From an uncultured Mediterraneibacter sp. (lineage in GTDB: Bacteria > Bacillota > Clostridia > Lachnospirales > Lachnospiraceae): 38,399 nt of DNA. This document shows positions 7,829 through 15,295 of this stretch, piece after piece. The position numbers and the translations under genes are program-made. The notes beneath the pieces were generated by a model. It made no database searches and had not been told where the DNA came from. It saw only the letters and a program-made list of their open reading frames with translations. The first letter of the stretch is position 1. Every line of letters starts with the position of its first letter. The DNA lies in the NCBI GenBank assembly GCA_944376695.1, contig CALWDM010000026.1:1-38399 (forward strand), in the 5' to 3' direction.

Positions 7829-8965
7829 TTATTGCGCCTGAGAATCGGCTGTGCTGTCCGGGCGTTTATCTTTTGCTTCTGCGCGTACGCGGCAGGCGCC
7901 CACGCACCGGCACCAGTGTCCGAAATCGCCGCTGTCGCTGCGCTCCTCCGCAGAAAGACCGGGGAAGGAGGCGAAGGACCGGGTAAATCTGGGAAATCCA
8001 AAGAGGTCTGCTGCCCTTGCTTCCTGAGGGGCATAGATACCGGGAACTCCCAGCCATGTGCGTCCGCCCTCCTCGATCAGCATGAGATGGTTGTAATTGT
8101 GGTAACCGTGGAGCAGAAAGCTGTTGTTTGCAAGAGGCCAGAACTTCCGGGGAAGACGGGCGATGTCTGAATGCCGGATCTTTTCCGCGGAAGACGGAGA
8201 CGGCATTCCGGGCCGGGCCGGAGTATCCTGCTGAGCCGCCGCCCCATCCTGAGCCGGAGTATCCTGCTGAGCCGGCGTCCCGTCCTGAGCCGGAGTATCC
8301 TGCTGAGCCGTCGCCCCATCCTGAGCCGGAGTATCCTGCTGAGCCGGCGTCCCGTCCTGGGCCGGAGTATCCTGCTGAGCCGGCGTCCCGTCCTGAGCCG
8401 GAGTATCCTGCTGAGCCGGCATCCCGTCCTGGGCCGGTCCATCAGACGGAGCCGGTGTTTCGGCCCGGGCCGGCGCTTCAGGCTGAGCCGGTATTTCAGT
8501 ATGAGCGGATACATCGGGCCGAGCTGCAATTTCAGACTTTTCGGCTGCACGGATATCTGTGCGGGAGGGCTCCCGGGAGAGGATTTTCATCCTGCTGATA
8601 TTCACATCAAAGAACCGGTCAGATGCCATCCAGAAAAGAGGATGCCTGCTGCCGGGGAGACAGATGAGAAATCCATCGATCTGCGCCAGGGAACGGCCTT
8701 CCGGGAAGGTAGCTTCAGCCACTGGAAGCCGGGCGGCTATATTGCGTCTGAAGCAGTTAAGGACAGCGATCTGTTCTGCGATCAGTTCCTGGCCGTTCCG
8801 GAAGAAGGCATAGAGTTCCAGCGATGCACCGTTGCCTGCCGGAATACCCGCAGCGTGAATCTGAAGGATGCAGGAACGGTAATGCCTGGCGGTCTTGATG
8901 AAGCCCACATTCCGTCTGCGCTTATTGTTTTCGTATTCGTATAAATAAAATGTACCGGGATTCAT
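7829..8965 (-). CDS. DUF6128-like protein with tandem Pro/Ala/Gln repeat linker
   Basis: A 378-residue protein of unknown function. The N-terminal block (about 1-125) begins FYLYEYENNKRRRNVGFIK. The C-terminal block (about 262-330: IARLPRKFWPLANNSFLLHGYHNY, then WLGVPGIY and LFGFPRF) resembles the DUF6128 family that I know from Lachnospiraceae; this assignment is from memory. Between them lies a disordered linker with six copies of a 12-residue unit of the form PAQDGTPAQQDT. No signal peptide or membrane segment is seen. On its strand a TATAAT lies only 8 nt upstream of the ATG and no good ribosome site is visible, so the start is less certain than elsewhere. No terminator is visible between it and the convergent dgt gene. 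Confidence 0.65.
   Translation of the reverse strand: MNPGTFYLYEYENNKRRRNVGFIKTARHYRSCILQIHAAGIPAGNGASLELYAFFRNGQELIAEQIAVLNCFRRNIAARLPVAEATFPEGRSLAQIDGFLICLPGSRHPLFWMASDRFFDVNISRMKILSREPSRTDIRAAEKSEIAARPDVSAHTEIPAQPEAPARAETPAPSDGPAQDGMPAQQDTPAQDGTPAQQDTPAQDGTPAQQDTPAQDGATAQQDTPAQDGTPAQQDTPAQDGAAAQQDTPARPGMPSPSSAEKIRHSDIARLPRKFWPLANNSFLLHGYHNYNHLMLIEEGGRTWLGVPGIYAPQEARAADLFGFPRFTRSFASFPGLSAEERSDSGDFGHWCRCVGACRVRAEAKDKRPDSTADSQAQ
8216..8437. repeat. Six-copy 36-bp tandem repeat
   Basis: A 36-bp unit repeats six times, itself made of two diverged 18-bp halves (GAGCCGGAGTATCCTGCT and a GAGCCGGCGTCCCGTCCT-like half). Because the unit is a multiple of three and lacks stops in several frames, it opens long spurious reading frames on the plus strand. 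It encodes the PAQDGT/PAQQDT linker of the minus-strand gene. Confidence 0.9.
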
Positions 8966-9052
8966 AGATTATAATTGCCTCTGGTCTTGTCTTTTTCAGT
9001 CTAGTTTATTCGCAGGCTGAGAGAAAAAGAACAGAGCGTGAAAGGAAATATT

Positions 9053-9586
9053 ATGGGAAGAGCGCGTCAGGGAAATAATACAGATCAGGCCGGAATACAG
9101 AAAAAGTCCGATGAAAAATATATGCGTCAGGCGCTCAGGCAGGCGAAGAAAGCATATGACCTGGAAGAGACGCCGATCGGCTGCGTGATCGTCCATGAAG
9201 GGAAAGTGATCGGGAGAGGGTACAACAGAAGAAACACAGATAAGAATCCTCTCGCGCATGCAGAGCTTACCGCTATCCGCAGGGCAAGCAGAAAGATCGG
9301 AGACTGGAGACTGGAGGAGTGCACCCTGTATGTGACACTGGAGCCATGCCAGATGTGCGCCGGGGCGATTGTACAGTCGCGGGTCGAGAGAGTTGTAGTA
9401 GGGTGTATGAACCCGAAAGCGGGATGCGCGGGATCAATCCTGAATCTTCTCGATATGAGAGAGTTTAATCATCAGGTACGGCTTGAGACAGGAGTGCTGG
9501 AGGAAGAATGCAGTATGCTGATGAAGACATTTTTTAAAGAGCTTCGCACGAAGCAGAAAATGAGGAAGAAAAGTCTGGCGGAATAA
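9053..9586 (+). CDS. tadA: tRNA-specific adenosine deaminase
   Basis: TadA deaminates the wobble adenosine A34 of tRNA-Arg(ACG) to inosine. The 177-residue protein has the cytidine/deoxycytidylate deaminase zinc motifs: HAE (H69, catalytic E71) and PCQMC (C99, C102). The segment ETPIGCVIVHEGKVIGRGYNRR and the C-terminal FF segment are typical of TadA. Start: the ATG at 9053 has AAAGGA 6 nt upstream, and an in-frame GTG at 9038 lies before this site. The N-terminus is about 20 residues longer than the family core. It converges on the SRP RNA gene and shares a bidirectional terminator with it. Confidence 0.93.
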   Translation: MGRARQGNNTDQAGIQKKSDEKYMRQALRQAKKAYDLEETPIGCVIVHEGKVIGRGYNRRNTDKNPLAHAELTAIRRASRKIGDWRLEECTLYVTLEPCQMCAGAIVQSRVERVVVGCMNPKAGCAGSILNLLDMREFNHQVRLETGVLEEECSMLMKTFFKELRTKQKMRKKSLAE

Positions 9587-9587
9587 A

Positions 9588-9640
9588 AAAGGAGAGCTGG
9601 CGGTCCATATCAGGATGCTGCTCTCCTTTGGGTTTCTTTT
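9588..9640. terminator. Bidirectional terminator between tadA and the SRP RNA
   Basis: AAAGGAGAGC (9588-9597) pairs with GCTCTCCTTT (9620-9629). On the plus strand it is followed by GGGTTTCTTTTT (for tadA). On the minus strand it is followed by an uninterrupted T-run (for the SRP RNA). Confidence 0.85.
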
Positions 9641-9903
9641 TGCGTGCATTGCGCTTCGAACCTGACCAGCAGACGTTACCCCGGCAGTTAACTCAGCCCA
9701 GGCACCCTCACGGCACCCGGGAGGTCCTGCTTAGTGCTGCTCCGTTCCCGGCCTGACACGGTTCACAGGTTCCCGTCGCGTGAGACCCGGACATCAACGT
9801 CACTTACCGGGGGCAGCCCTGCAGACTGCCGCCCTCTGCGCAATATCACCCCTGCTATAGCGGATTGCAGGTACAAGGTACCGCTAACACCCCGGCTGCA
9901 CGA
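9641..9903 (-). ncRNA. ffs: Signal recognition particle RNA, large Gram-positive type
   Basis: Read on the minus strand, this 263-nt region contains the SRP helix-8 signature GTGTCAGGCC-GGGAACGGAGCAGC around 9729-9760, matching the bacterial GGTCAGG...GGAAGCAGC core. The upstream half has the TAGCGGTACC...CAATCCGCTATAGCAGGGG Alu-type domain seen in Clostridia and Bacillus. The two ends pair with each other: CGTGCA at the 5' end (plus coordinates 9897-9902) and TGCACG at the 3' end (9643-9648). A consensus promoter lies directly upstream and a terminator directly downstream. Ends are approximate to a few nt. Confidence 0.9.
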
Positions 9904-9909
9904 GTCTTA

Positions 9910-9938
9910 ATTTTACATGGTTTTCTGCAAAATGTCAA
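9910..9938 (-). promoter_or_regulatory. Promoter of the SRP RNA
   Basis: On the minus strand TTGACA (9938-9933), a 17-base spacer and TAAAAT (9915-9910) form a near-perfect vegetative promoter. The predicted transcript start is about 9903, at the 5' end of the SRP RNA. Confidence 0.85.
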
Positions 9939-9997
9939 TGGAGGAGATTCATTTGTAACAGCTTTGTAACAGTTTTGCCCGCTCTGCCCGTAAAAGT

Positions 9998-10026
9998 TTG
10001 CCTCACGTCCTGTTTCGTGCTAAAAT
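9998..10026 (+). promoter_or_regulatory. Promoter of the radical SAM gene
   Basis: TTGCCT (9998-10003), a 17-base spacer and TAAAAT (10021-10026), 33 nt before the start codon at 10059. Confidence 0.55.
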
Positions 10027-10058
10027 CTCTTGTATGACCAGGGAAACGGAGCATTGAA

Positions 10059-11783
10059 ATGAAAGTACTTTTAGCGGCGGTGAATGCCAAATATATCCAC
10101 TCCAATCTTGCAGTATACAGCCTCAGGGCATACGCGCGGCAGTATCGGAAGGAGATTGCGATTGCAGAGTATACGATAAATCAGACCATAGATGATATAT
10201 TGATGGATATTTACTTAAGACAGCCGGATGTGCTGTGTATTTCCTGCTATCTGTGGAATATCCTGTATGTGGGACAGATTGTCGCAGAAGTGCCGAAGCT
10301 CCTGCCTCATACACAGATCTGGCTGGGAGGCCCCGAGGTGTCTTATGACGCACCGGATGTTCTGAAAAGATATCCCGGCACGTCAGGCGTTATGCGCGGG
10401 GAAGGAGAAGCTACATTTCTGGAGCTGATGGGGTACTGGAAGAAACAGGGCTGCGGGAACGAAAAGGGTACTCTTTCAGAAATAAAAGGTATCGTTTACC
10501 GGGATGGAAGCGGACAGATCAGGGAGAATCCCCTTCGTCCTGTCCTGGACCTGAGCAGCGTGCCCTTCATCTATGAACATATCGGGGATTTTAAAAACCG
10601 GATCATTTATTATGAGTCCGGCAGGGGATGCCCGTTTTCATGCAGTTACTGTCTGTCTTCCATTGACAAATGTCTGCGGTTCCGGGATATCGGCATAGTG
10701 AAGGACGAACTCCAGTTTTTTATTGACCATGAAGTGCCCCAGGTAAAATTTGTTGACCGGACGTTTAACTGCCGCCATGACCACGCCATGGCGGTGTGGA
10801 CCTATATCAAAGAGCATGACAGAGGAATCACGAATTTCCACTTTGAGGTGGCGGCGGATCTTCTGAATGAGGAGGAAATTCGTCTGATACGGAGCATGCG
10901 CCCCGGACTGATCCAGCTTGAAATTGGCGTGCAGTCGGCAAACAGGGAGACGCTGCGGGAGATCAGGAGGGCCATGGATCTGGACAAGGTAAGAGACAGA
11001 GTGGACCGGATCCGGGAGGGCGGGAATATACACCGGCACCTGGACCTGATTGTCGGGCTTCCGTTTGAGGGGTATGAGAGCTTTGCCCGGTCCTTTGATA
11101 TTGTGTATGCCATGAAGCCGGAGCAGCTCCAGCTTGGCTTTCTGAAAGTGCTTAAGGGCTCCCTTATGCATGAGAGGGCAGAGGAGTATGGGCTTGTATA
11201 CCAGGAGCGTCCGCCCTATGAGGTGCTTAAGACAAAGTGGCTGTCTTACGGGGAGATCATCCGTCTGAAGAGGGTGGAAGAAATGACAGAGGTCTATTAT
11301 AACAGCGGGCAGTTCCGGCATACAATGGAATATCTCCGGAGGAAGTTTGATTCTCCGTTTTCCATGTACGAGGCTCTGGCAGAGTATTATAATGAGAATG
11401 GACTTCTGGGAATGCAGCATTCCCGTCTTGGGCGGTATGAGATCCTCAGCCGCTTCGCCGGGCTGTATCTGCCGGAAGGGGCGGAGAAGAAAGAATGCAT
11501 GGAATGGTTGACATTGGACCTGTATCTGAGGGATAATGTGAAAAACCGGCCGGCTTTTCTCGGAGAGGAGCGTACGGGGAAGGAGGAGGCTGCCGCCTTC
11601 TTTAAGAAGGAAGCGCAGGAGTACCGTTATCTGAAAGGATATGAAGGATATGACAGCAGGCAGCTCCGGAAAATGACTCATCTGGAACGGCTGAGAGGAA
11701 AACTCCTCCTGTTTGATTACAGAAAGAGACATCCCCTTACAGGAGACGCGGCAGTTTATGAAATAAAGGAGGAAAGACTATGA
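10059..11783 (+). CDS. B12-binding domain radical SAM protein (DUF4080-like C-terminus)
   Basis: A 574-residue enzyme of unknown reaction. Residues about 1-140 form a cobalamin-binding Rossmann-type domain (KVLLAAVNAKYIHSNLAVYSLR start, WLGGPEVSY near 88-96). A radical SAM core follows with the CxxxCxxC cluster motif CPFSCSYC (C191, C195, C198). The C-terminal about 200 residues resemble DUF4080. Members of this architecture use cobalamin plus SAM, often for methyl transfer to unactivated carbons, but substrates of this subgroup are not established to my knowledge. The ATG at 10059 has GGAG about 8 nt upstream. The stop overlaps the start of a 33-residue membrane peptide (ATGA). Confidence 0.85.
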   Translation: MKVLLAAVNAKYIHSNLAVYSLRAYARQYRKEIAIAEYTINQTIDDILMDIYLRQPDVLCISCYLWNILYVGQIVAEVPKLLPHTQIWLGGPEVSYDAPDVLKRYPGTSGVMRGEGEATFLELMGYWKKQGCGNEKGTLSEIKGIVYRDGSGQIRENPLRPVLDLSSVPFIYEHIGDFKNRIIYYESGRGCPFSCSYCLSSIDKCLRFRDIGIVKDELQFFIDHEVPQVKFVDRTFNCRHDHAMAVWTYIKEHDRGITNFHFEVAADLLNEEEIRLIRSMRPGLIQLEIGVQSANRETLREIRRAMDLDKVRDRVDRIREGGNIHRHLDLIVGLPFEGYESFARSFDIVYAMKPEQLQLGFLKVLKGSLMHERAEEYGLVYQERPPYEVLKTKWLSYGEIIRLKRVEEMTEVYYNSGQFRHTMEYLRRKFDSPFSMYEALAEYYNENGLLGMQHSRLGRYEILSRFAGLYLPEGAEKKECMEWLTLDLYLRDNVKNRPAFLGEERTGKEEAAAFFKKEAQEYRYLKGYEGYDSRQLRKMTHLERLRGKLLLFDYRKRHPLTGDAAVYEIKEERL

Positions 11784-11881
11784 ATTTTTATGATAAAAGA
11801 GTAAGGCGCATCATATCTATTATCATTATCGTACTTGTGGCGGCAATGGTGCTGACTATGGTCCTTCCATATATTGCGTAA
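11780..11881 (+). CDS. 33-residue single-span membrane peptide
   Basis: The ORF starts MNFYDKRVRRIISIIII and ends with a hydrophobic stretch (about 11-33), giving a basic N-terminus (likely cytoplasmic) and one membrane span. AAAGGAGGAAAG just upstream is an excellent ribosome site, and the ATG overlaps the TGA of the radical SAM gene, so coupled translation is likely. It is followed after 22 nt by the VanW-family gene. Function is unknown. Small one-span proteins of this form are common and poorly studied in Firmicutes. Confidence 0.65.
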   Translation: MNFYDKRVRRIISIIIIVLVAAMVLTMVLPYIA

Positions 11882-11903
11882 GAACAGGCAGGAGTGAGCG
11901 AGG

Positions 11904-13499
11904 GTGGCGGAAAGCAGGAGAAAAAAGAGCAGACAGTCAGAGCAGAAAAGAAAAGCGGAACAGAATAAAAAGGCAGTCCTGCTCATTGCGGGGCTTGTAT
12001 TGTGCTCGATTGCTGTGATCACAGCAATCAATGTGATGTTTCAAATGACGATCAGGAGGTATGATCCGGACATCATTATTTCAGGAGTGACAGTAGGAGG
12101 AACGGACGTGTCCGGGATGAACTCTGTCCAGGCAGAGGCAGCGGTCAGAAAGGCGGCAGAAGATTATGCCTCAGCCAGCGTCATCACGCTGGAGCTGGAC
12201 GGGGAGCGCAGAACAGAGGCGGCGCTTTCAGAGCTGGGCATGTATGCCGCAGATCTGGATTCTGTTATCCGAAAAGCGCTCGATTACGGAAAAAAGGGAA
12301 ATCCTCTCACCTGCTATAAGATCTTGAAGAGTGCGGAGAAAAAGGAAAATCAAAAAGATTTTTCCATAAAGTATGAAGTTTCGGAAGAGTCGGCGGGCAG
12401 CGCTCTGGAGGAAAAGCTTGCAGGGCTTCTGAGAGCTCCCCAGGACGCCAAGCTGACCCGGAACGGCACAGAGACGGTGGTCACAGAGGATGTGCCGGGA
12501 GAAAAGGCGGACGTCAAAAAGACTGTGGATAATATCAACCGGCTGATCGCAGAGGAGAGGGGACAGACGGGCGGCGAAGGGCCGGGGGAGAAAATGCCCG
12601 GGGGCGCGTCTGCCGTTGTGGAGACTGCCGATGCGGAGGCTGATATCACTTCCGGGGAGCTGGCAGGACTTACAGACGTACTGGGGACGTTTACAACTTA
12701 TTACGGGGAGAGCGACGGCGGCAGGACGCTGAATGTGGAATCCGGCGCGGCTCATATCGGCGGAACGCTTGTGCAGTCGGGAGAGGAAGTATCCGCGGAT
12801 GGTCTGATGGCGCCCTATACAGAGGAAAACGGGTATGCCATGGCAGCTTCCTATGAGAACAATGAAGTCGTAGAATCTATGGGAGGAGGCATCTGCCAGG
12901 TATCGACCACTCTGTACAATGCCCTGCTCCTGGCAGAGATCGAGATCACGGAGCGGTATGAACATTCCATGCTGGTATCTTATGTGGAGCCCTCTATGGA
13001 CGCCGCTATTGCAGATGACGTGAAGGATCTGAAATTCCGCAATAATATGGACACACCCTTTTATATCGAAGCGGCGCTGTCAGGCGGAAATCTTACTTTT
13101 AATATTTACGGGCGGGAGGCGCGCCCGGAAGAGCGGACGGTCCAATATATAAGCGAAACACTGGAGACCGTTGAATCTGACGAGACAAGATATGTGGCGA
13201 CAGAGGATCCGGTGGGGACGATGTATACCAGGGACAACGGCCATACCGGACTGAAGGCGCAGCTCTGGAAAGTGATCTGCGAGGACGGCGCGGAAGTGAG
13301 CCGGGAGGCGGTCAATTACAGTACCTACCTGGCGTCGGGAAAGACAGTCGCCGTGGGGACATTCTCGGAGAGTGAAGAGATATCGGCAAAGATCAATGCG
13401 GCAGTGGAGTCGCAGGACGAGGAGCAGATCAGAGCGGTGATCGCCGAAGCCGCCGGAGGAGGGACACAGGAGGAAAAAGAATCCGGCGGAGAAAATTAG
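11904..13499 (+). CDS. VanW family protein with N-terminal membrane anchor
   Basis: A 531-residue surface protein. A very basic cytoplasmic N-terminus (about 1-26) precedes one membrane span (about 27-48). The following region (about 60-210) resembles the peptidoglycan-binding/YoaR-type repeat domain found in front of VanW. The VanW domain (about 255-400) shows GGGICQVSTTLYNALLLAEI and RNNMDTPFYIEA. A C-terminal G5-like or disordered tail follows. Start is GTG at 11904 with AGGAGTGAG upstream. VanW proteins accompany some vancomycin-resistance clusters, but most are housekeeping envelope proteins of unknown function. None of the other van genes is here. Confidence 0.82.
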   Translation: MAESRRKKSRQSEQKRKAEQNKKAVLLIAGLVLCSIAVITAINVMFQMTIRRYDPDIIISGVTVGGTDVSGMNSVQAEAAVRKAAEDYASASVITLELDGERRTEAALSELGMYAADLDSVIRKALDYGKKGNPLTCYKILKSAEKKENQKDFSIKYEVSEESAGSALEEKLAGLLRAPQDAKLTRNGTETVVTEDVPGEKADVKKTVDNINRLIAEERGQTGGEGPGEKMPGGASAVVETADAEADITSGELAGLTDVLGTFTTYYGESDGGRTLNVESGAAHIGGTLVQSGEEVSADGLMAPYTEENGYAMAASYENNEVVESMGGGICQVSTTLYNALLLAEIEITERYEHSMLVSYVEPSMDAAIADDVKDLKFRNNMDTPFYIEAALSGGNLTFNIYGREARPEERTVQYISETLETVESDETRYVATEDPVGTMYTRDNGHTGLKAQLWKVICEDGAEVSREAVNYSTYLASGKTVAVGTFSESEEISAKINAAVESQDEEQIRAVIAEAAGGGTQEEKESGGEN

Positions 13500-13514
13500 A
13501 AAGGCAATGGACAT

Positions 13515-14735
13515 ATGAGATACGGCAGACTGACGCAGACTGCATGGCAGCGTTCGGTAAAGAGACAACTGCATAACAGGGAGAAAGACGCGCTCTTCGG
13601 GCCGTCGCCCTGGGAGGAATGCTCCGGCATCCCGGATGAGAGCGGCGGGGGATTCCTGTGGGCGGATGCCCACGCCGCAGGGGCTTCCGCCCGTACCGGT
13701 TATTACGCGGTCCTGCACGCGGCAGGGGAGCTGGCGGCAAAAGGAGTTCCGGCCTCCTGCGTATCTGTGCGGATCCTGTTCCCGCCGGAGGCGGAGGAAG
13801 AGGAGCTGAAAGCTGCCGCAGCGGGCGTTGAGGAAGCCTGCGGCAGGATGGGGCTTCAGGTGACGGCGTTTCAGGGAGAGACGTCCCGGGCGGCGGAGCG
13901 TATCATCGTCTTTGCGGCCGTGGCAGGAAAGGCCGGCAGGAGAAGTATTCAGAACATCCGCGCCGCCCTCTCACCGAGGCGGCCGGAGTCTGCCGGGCAT
14001 CCCGTTTTTGCGGGCGGGAAAACAGAGCGCAAAGGACAGAAGGCCGCGGCAGGGCAGGAGATCGTATTCTGTGGATACGCCGGGCTGGAGGGGATGCTCC
14101 GGATTCTGGACGAGGCGGAAGATGAGCTTGGGACCCGGTTTATCCCGGATTTTCTGGGAAAGGCGGGAGAACTGACTGACAGGCTGGTGACGCCGGGGCA
14201 GATCCTCGCGCTCTTCCGGGATCAGGAGCGGGGCCCGGACGTGCCGGCAGCAGAGCAGGAGTGCGGGCCAGACGGGGCGCCGGCCGACAGGGAGAGGACA
14301 GTCCGGAGGGCAGCGCCAGACCGGGATGCGGGAAGACAGGCAGGCATGCCGGGTATTACGGCGGTTTTCCAGGCCGGAAGCGGAGGGATTCTGGCCGCGC
14401 TGTGGGAGATGGCGGAGACACTGCATATCGGATTTGAAGCGGAGCTGTCCGGGATCTCCGTCAGGCAGGAGACGGTAGAGATCTGTGAGTTCTACCGGCT
14501 GAACCCGTATCAGATGGCGTCTTCGGGAAGCTTCCTCATCGTGACAGAGGATGCCGGGCGTGTGATAGAGATCCTGGAAAAGGCGGGCGCGCGAGCCGTC
14601 AGGCTTGGGGTCATAAAGGCGCAGAACGCGCGTGTGATCACAAGCGGAGAAGAGATAAGATATCTGGACAGGCCCGCGCCGGATGAGCTGGAGCTCTGGC
14701 AGGCGCGGCGGGCCCGACAGAACGAAGACAGGTAA
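13515..14735 (+). CDS. AIR synthase-related (PurM/HypE-fold) protein
   Basis: A 406-residue protein with the two-domain PurM-like layout. An N-terminal ATP-binding-type domain covers about 40-150 (AHAAGASARTGYYAVLHAAG, then the VRILFPPEAEEEEL segment). A C-terminal AIRS_C domain covers about 290-400 (GISVRQETVEICEFYRLNPYQMASSGSFLIV). It lacks the C-terminal Cys motif of HypE, and no hydrogenase genes are nearby, so it is not a typical HypE. The linker about 225-280 is Ala/Gly/Arg/Asp-rich low complexity. It sits 15 nt after the VanW gene and ahead of an Lrp regulator and an aminotransferase, a plausible operon. Substrate is unknown. Confidence 0.72.
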   Translation: MRYGRLTQTAWQRSVKRQLHNREKDALFGPSPWEECSGIPDESGGGFLWADAHAAGASARTGYYAVLHAAGELAAKGVPASCVSVRILFPPEAEEEELKAAAAGVEEACGRMGLQVTAFQGETSRAAERIIVFAAVAGKAGRRSIQNIRAALSPRRPESAGHPVFAGGKTERKGQKAAAGQEIVFCGYAGLEGMLRILDEAEDELGTRFIPDFLGKAGELTDRLVTPGQILALFRDQERGPDVPAAEQECGPDGAPADRERTVRRAAPDRDAGRQAGMPGITAVFQAGSGGILAALWEMAETLHIGFEAELSGISVRQETVEICEFYRLNPYQMASSGSFLIVTEDAGRVIEILEKAGARAVRLGVIKAQNARVITSGEEIRYLDRPAPDELELWQARRARQNEDR

Positions 14736-14791
14736 AGGGAAAAAACTGACAGAATGATTCGGATGAAAACCGGAAGCAGGGAGGAAACAGG

Positions 14792-15295
14792 ATGAATGAA
14801 AAAAAAGAAGCCCTCAGGATCGAGATCCTGAAATATATTGAGAAACACAGCCGGATAGATCTTGGAGAACTGGCTGTCCTTCTGGGAGCGGAAGAGGCGG
14901 ATGTGGCGAATGAGATGGCGGAGATGGAGAAGGAAAAGATTATCTGCGGATACCACACGCTGATCGACTGGGACAAGACCGGCGTTGAGAAGGTCACCGC
15001 GCTGATTGAAGTGCGCGTCACACCCCAGAGGGACAGAGGCTTTGACCGGATCGCGGAACGGCTCTACAATTACCCGGAGGTATATGCAGTCTACCTCATC
15101 TCAGGCAGCTATGACCTGCTTGTGACAATGGAAGGAAAGACGCTCAAGGAGGTCTCCCGATTCGTATCGGAGAAGCTGTCTTCTCTGGACGGAGTTCTGA
15201 GCACGGCGACACATTTTATACTGAAGAAATATAAGGACCACGGCACGGTCATGGTGACGAAGAAAGAGTCAGAAAGGATACCGGTGACACTGTAA
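14792..15295 (+). CDS. Lrp/AsnC family transcriptional regulator
   Basis: A 167-residue feast/famine regulator: an N-terminal winged HTH (about 1-60, EILKYIEKHSRIDLGELAVLLG) and a C-terminal RAM/AsnC ligand domain (about 68-150, VTALIEVRVTP and VYAVYLISGSYDLLVTMEG). Such proteins usually sense an amino acid. The AGGGAGGAAACAGG ribosome site fixes the start. Its stop overlaps the next start as TAATG, so it is co-translated with an aminotransferase, which suggests it responds to the substrate or product of that enzyme. Confidence 0.9.
   Translation: MNEKKEALRIEILKYIEKHSRIDLGELAVLLGAEEADVANEMAEMEKEKIICGYHTLIDWDKTGVEKVTALIEVRVTPQRDRGFDRIAERLYNYPEVYAVYLISGSYDLLVTMEGKTLKEVSRFVSEKLSSLDGVLSTATHFILKKYKDHGTVMVTKKESERIPVTL

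Noticed and set aside
8128..8944. Two long plus-strand open frames over the tandem repeat
   Set aside because: They are opened by the stop-free 36-bp repeat. Their translations are Arg/Ser/Pro repeats, while the minus-strand frame has conserved domains on both sides of the repeat.
9655..9920. A plus-strand small RNA or tRNA cluster
   Set aside because: The conserved SRP helix-8 core, the promoter and the terminator all read on the minus strand; no tRNA cloverleaf is seen.
10638..11732. A 364-codon minus-strand open frame across the radical SAM gene
   Set aside because: Shadow of a high-confidence gene with complete cofactor motifs; no own start signals.
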